Origin: Burhinus oedicnemus
Lineage: Eukaryota; Chordata; Aves; Charadriiformes; Burhinidae
Length of the DNA stretch: 64,000 bases
Direction: 5' to 3'
Assembly (NCBI GenBank): GCA_008921705.1
Contig: VFFE01009205.1
Coordinates: 1,470,276-1,534,275 of the forward strand
Under the pieces are notes generated by a model. It was given only the letters and a program-made list of their open reading frames with translations, was not told the origin of the DNA and ran no database searches. Positions 59,370 to 64,000 of the stretch are shown here, in pieces. The translations under genes and the position numbers were made by a program. Positions within the stretch are counted from its first letter, which is position 1. Each line of letters opens with the position of its first letter.

Positions 59370-60425
59370 GGCTTCATGTGGAAAATGCTGCAAACACTGA
59401 AGTATGGTGGTAGTGGGAAAGTACCAAGATTTATAATATTATAAGTTAATTAAAATATTATATATTAATTAAAAACTGTTATTTGTGTTAATAAAGTCAA
59501 ATCTCCAAAGGAGAGTAGATCTAATCTGTATATATTGTATGCACAAAATGTATTAAGAGTGGAAATAACACATGCTCTGAAATATAGAACAGATGCCAAA
59601 TTGAGAGGCATCTTTCATATCTTATTTGCAGGAGAACAGAAAAACTGCCATGATATATTTCAGAGCAATTTAGTTCTACCACCTCAATAATCCATGTTCA
59701 CCAACATATTAAAGAAAGGATGATTTGTCTAAAAGCGTGCAGAATGCCCAGAACTCCCTACCTTCTTGCTAAAACAATCAAGACCTGTGCCAGTTTCAAT
59801 TCAAAAAGCCCATTTTCAAGGAATAAATAGTTACTGTTGCGGTGCACATTCTCACTATCTCTCCCCTGTAAACTTCACAGACTTTTGATCCCCTTTATTT
59901 CCATTTTTTGCCAAATGGACTTTGTTCATTAATATTTACCAATAGCTGAATATTAATATCAGTTCAACTAAGCCATGGCAAACATTTGTATAACTGTATG
60001 ACAATATAGGACTCTTTCCCTTGGAAAGTGGCTAATTTCACACCGGGCAGGTGTACGTTCACTGAGACAGATAGCTGCCCGGTTATGGTCCCCTGGGCTG
60101 CACTGACATTTTGATGATCAGGGTGCCAGCTACATTAGAGGACACTGATCATGATGCTAAAATTAACCAAGCTACCTAAAGTATGTGTTAATTATGAGTA
60201 TGCAAGCAGTCAATAAAAGGTTAATGCAAAAGTCAAAGGATAAATTTATTTTGGTATTGCATCACTCTACTGACTAAATGACTAACATTATGCTTTGTTT
60301 TTAATCGATATATTTTACAGTAATGCGTGAGCCATTGATTTGAAAAACAGTCTTCTTTCTAACAGTTAACATTTTGCAACTACTAAGCATCAAGTATCAA
60401 TATACTTAAAACACACTTTTTTCAG
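59370..60425. other. putative intron of minus-strand gene
   Basis: AT-rich, including an AT-only patch near 59431-59475 with repeated TTAATTAAAA words. No exon is supported. Confidence 0.4.
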
Positions 60426-60434
60426 AGCAGATAC

Positions 60435-60498
60435 CTTTTTGTTCTGTTGTCAGGAACAGGAATGCATATAAGCCAGGAGGCGGCTTCGGCTTCTGCTG
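60435..60498 (-). CDS. candidate small exon of the same gene
   Basis: The acceptor TTTGCATTAACCACATTCAG precedes CAGCAGAAGCCG, so NAGNAG alternatives exist. The donor AAAG|GTATCT follows 60435. With a two-base entry the 64 bases read AEAEAASWLICIPVPDNRTK and leave AG, which fits the 59132 exon exactly. Another open frame reads QQKPKPPPGLYAFLFLTTEQ but does not fit the next exon. Four CpGs in 64 bases support constraint. Confidence 0.3.
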
Positions 60499-60606
60499 CT
60501 GAATGTGGTTAATGCAAACAAGAATTATTACCTAGGAACCTAAATAAGGTACTGTGAATTAGAGCCCCTGCATTGGATTCTACCACGCTGTTTGTCTACT
60601 CCACAG

Positions 60607-60773
60607 AGGCGCAGTCAAATCAGATCAATAGGGGTCAATTTGTGGCTCAGACTGCACAGGCGTGTTAAGAGTGAAGAGATGATGTGAATACTCCCGTTTC
60701 CTAGACGGTACTAATTTAGCTGCCTACGCCTGGCAGTTCAAAGACCAATGGAGATCCTGCGGAACTCCATAAG
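60607..60773 (+). ncRNA. candidate non-coding antisense exon
   Basis: The acceptor CGCTGTTTGTCTACTCCACAG (ending 60606) and the consensus donor CATAAG|GTAAGT (from 60774) frame 167 bases with stops in all three frames. This would suit an exon of a long non-coding RNA on the plus strand, antisense to an intron of the minus-strand gene. It might be a downstream exon of the 44.4-kb promoter transcript. It could also be a decayed repeat with fortuitous sites. Confidence 0.25.
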
Positions 60774-60779
60774 GTAAGT

Positions 60780-63700
60780 CAAGGAACATGGGTCTTCCCC
60801 ATGTTCTGATATGGTCAGAAAGGGAGGATGGGATATGGGCTCCGCATGTACAAAAGTACACACTCACCCATACATGCTTCCTCCAGCATCGCTGAAATTA
60901 TTATGTTTTATGTGGGAGTTATTTCCTCCCTCCATTCATGCTAGAATAAATGTGTTACTGAGCTGTTATTCAGAACTTCAGAGTATCTTTTAAAACAATG
61001 GCCCAGGTAAAAACAGGGCTTGGGTCACCCAACTAAGACAAATGCATTCATTAGTCCCACGCTAAGGTTGGTTAAAACGACACAACCCTGCTAACGTGGA
61101 TGCAGTTCTGAGTACAAGTAACAGTAGTAGCTTCTTCAGATAGCATCCTCTATTCTTAAGGTTCACAATGACTTTGCAAATTTGGGTCTGATCAAATATG
61201 GCTTATCACTGTTCCAACACACAGCTCTGCTGTCTGAACACAAACCCTAACAGTACAGGCACCTGGTACAAAGGGTTTGGCTTGCAGGTTTGGATTTTTT
61301 CAACCTTGTCCTTCAAACCTTTCCTCTGCCTAGAAATTATTGCACAAACTATGTGTAGTTACTCTAATCTCAGTGTTAGGGTTGCCCTACGTCATTTCAA
61401 ACTCACATTCTTAGTTGCCAAAGCATAAACGACAGAATATAGTGCATTCTTAGACATCCGAATTGTTATGCAAAGCACAGAGAAAATATGAGATTACGTA
61501 CACAGGAACAATTACTCAAATAAGTTAACTTTGATTTTTCTAAATAGGGTATCTCATTGACAGGCATGATAAATTTACTTCTGCTGCTGAATGCATCACA
61601 ATTAAAACCTGATACCACTTAAATTAAAGCTGAAACTTCCAGTGATTTCAACAAGGCCCAGATTTCAATCCAAATGCTTTTCCAGAAACCACTCACAATA
61701 GACATGAGCTAGTAAGCATAATAATAAAAACCAACCAAAAGAAACTATGGAAGGAATGAAAAAGGCTGAAAATAGTTTCTCAAAGAGAAATTTAGCAAGG
61801 TATACTCAATTTAGATTTTTTTTATCCATTTACAACCATTTACAATGGTGGTTAAATTACTGGCATTGTAAGTCAGCTAATATAACGTGGAGTAACAAGA
61901 TGTGATGTTCTGTAACTTCAAGGTTGCCATAGAAAGAAAAAATATGTTTTATCAAACTGAATTGCTCAGTAAAGCACAGAAAAACTCTAAAGTAAATACT
62001 CAAATTGATGCTGTAAATACACGTTCTCCTTCACCTTTGGATATGGATAGGCTACTGGAATAAAGCCCCTAAAAGGGACTGAAAAAGTCACCCCTGTTAT
62101 TTGAAGAACTGAACTTTCATTTATCTTCATGAAAAATTAAAAGGTGGAAGGGACAAATGTAATTCATGATAAAATGGAATGGAGGTGAGAAATCTGAAAA
62201 GCAGCTGCTTTCCAGTTGGGTGGCCATTCCAGCACTAGCAGTTTCAGAAATTATAATATGCCTAATTTTAAGTTTTCTTCTACTCCAGACACCTGTTTGG
62301 ACACAGTAGCTGCTAACAAGTGAAAATTTCCAACCACTAATTAAGGATTAAGGCCATCACGTCGACTGTTGAGAACAATTTTACACCTAGATCTATTTGT
62401 CAGCATGGCCATCAGATACCAGTGGTGATGAAGGGGCTGTTCTTGCCAGCTGACCAGTTAGGAGCTGCTGACCTCTGACATCAGTGGCTGGAGGGGGACA
62501 CCTGAAACCTGCATGGCTCCTTCCTGGCCACATGGAACAATATGAGGGTCAAATGACCAGGGTGATTATATATGTCATATCTGAAGCAACCCTGCTAGAG
62601 CTTTAGCGTACCCCGAGTTGAATTCCAGAGCTCAGCATGAAGCTGAGACAACTGTAGAAATGTACAAAACAAAAGGCGCGTGGTTTCACAGAGCTATAAG
62701 GTAGCTGTCCTTGCCGTTCGGGAGAAGGGACGCATTGTTCTCAAAGAACAATGAAAACAAACACAGTTGAAGAAATGGCGACTCTTCCATCCAGAGCAAA
62801 AGGTACAACAGCATTACGTCACTGATACCCTCGTCCTGCATGGACAGAGTTGCAGCCTGGATCAGTTATATCAGAGGGAAACCATTGCTATGCTCTCCTG
62901 GGAGTACTCTTTCTGGAGACCTGCTCCAAGACACGAGATTTACATAGGGCGCTGGAGCTAAACTTCTTTATAGTTAAAAAACATGTTCAAATCTTGATGT
63001 CTAGTTTGGCTTATTTTAGAGGAAATAATGTATACAAAATGAGTATTTCAGCTGGAACTTCACCAAAATTGAAGGGTGTTTGGAAAACGGGGGTTAGTTA
63101 ATGCCTCATCATGACACAGGGTTAGGGTGGAATGTTTTTTGATCTCTTTGTTTAAACTCTGTAAAACATAATCAAGCCAATAATTTACAAATCCTTCACT
63201 TGGTATGATGATTAACTTTCATCATTTGTATCCTAAAAACTGTTTACTGAAAAAACAAAAGATGGATAAAAACCAAATATATCGAAATATACCAATATGA
63301 AGGTGTTTTCTTCATATGACTGTAAATGGTTTGTCTTTGTCACCAACAAAATTCTATTTTTTCACGTCAAAACTAGAATTTTGAAAGTTATTGAGTTCAA
63401 TCTAAACTTTAAGCTATAGATTTTCTTAGTTTTTTTAATGAACCAATCAGGAAGTTGTCAACCTTGGCTAAGAGTATTTCTTGCAGTTGTTCCCTACTGT
63501 GACTCTCCACAACTTAAACCTTCCCAGGTTTACTCTCCTTTTTAAGAACAAAACAAATTATATCAATAATTGACTTTGCAAACCAGATTTCAGAAGCACT
63601 GGTCCCAAATAGGCAGTGAAATGAAGTGGCCAGATGGAAAGAGAGCAGTGCTTCGTTCTTTTGAACATCTAATCCCCAGTGTGTTCCCAGGGAGTCTGTC

Positions 63701-64000
63701 CCATTTACATTAAGTCACTGCTAATGTTCTTTCATGTGCTGTAACTAGTGTGCCCAGCCATAAGTAATGGCTGAGACCAGGAACTGCATTTATAGAAGGG
63801 ACAAAATGAGTTTGTTTCCAGATAAGAAACTTGAAAAGAGAATGACAGATTTAGGAAGGGACGGAGGCAATATCAGTTAAATCTTAATTCGAGAAAAAAC
63901 TTGGTATCAGCTGCACAAATATGCAAGTACAAATACACACGATGGCATGTTAGAAGACCTCTCCTGTCTGCTTCTTTCAAAAGTTGATAATGACTTGTGT
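60780..64000. other. right flank, no exon firmly supported
   Basis: Probably further introns of the minus-strand gene, whose 5' end is not visible. Around 62690-62880 both strands show open frames with raised CpG content. The minus one reads MQDEGISDVMLLYLLLWMEE but has no clear splice borders. Confidence 0.35.

Noticed and set aside
62767..62961. Plus-strand frame MKKWRLFHPEQ... with raised CpG
   Set aside because: The opposite strand is equally open and neither has clear splice sites, so it was left undecided and not called.
1..64000. tRNA, rRNA, snRNA, known microRNA, CRISPR arrays, bacterial operons
   Set aside because: No sequence matching the conserved cores of these was seen on either strand. 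By-eye reading could miss diverged small RNAs.

Overview
This is nuclear DNA of an amniote, most likely a bird. The evidence is AT-rich, CpG-poor vertebrate sequence with very few interspersed repeats. The recognisable repeats are short CR1 LINE pieces (about 2838-2962, 21580-21995, 33628-33750) with the wording usual in bird genomes, plus remnants of old palindromic DNA transposons (38477-38574, 53807-53946). No Alu-, B1- or L1-like sequence was seen. One 20-base run of N (44294-44313) is an assembly gap. There are no bacterial genes, operons, CRISPR arrays, rRNA or tRNA genes that I could recognise.

Layout. From 1 to about 34.6 kb the window is almost entirely non-coding: AT-rich desert, a GC-rich block at 2.1-2.8 kb, two CpG clusters (9.5-9.7 and 27.83-27.95 kb), a few exon-like segments, and compact clusters of developmental transcription-factor words (20.88-20.93, 26.88-26.90, 37.07-37.09 kb). 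At 34.6-35.5 kb and 39.4-39.6 kb open frames with splice-like borders may be exons, but each is unproven. At 44.16-44.53 kb there is a CpG island with a consensus CRE palindrome, a well-placed ATG and a consensus splice donor. It looks like the promoter and first exon of a rightward transcript.

The best gene evidence is the 3' end of a leftward (minus-strand) gene at 56.06-60.5 kb. It has a terminal coding exon (stop at 56143-56145) with a poly(A) signal about 50 bases beyond the stop, and three candidate upstream exons at 58.33-58.57, 59.02-59.13 and 60.43-60.50 kb. I do not recognise the protein. The part visible is Ser/Thr/Lys-rich and probably disordered, with an acidic, helix-prone C-terminus. 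The putative rightward transcript from 44.4 kb would run toward and possibly across this gene in antisense. A non-coding exon-like segment with near-perfect splice sites (60607-60773, plus strand) lies inside an intron of the minus-strand model.

I found no coherent new biological system. The observations most worth checking are the unidentified minus-strand gene, the CRE-containing CpG-island promoter, and several long perfect or near-perfect inverted repeats (59270-59363, 34635-34761, 30200-30222, 32262-32287). All exon calls come from splice-site wording and open frames alone. They need RNA evidence or cross-species alignment.
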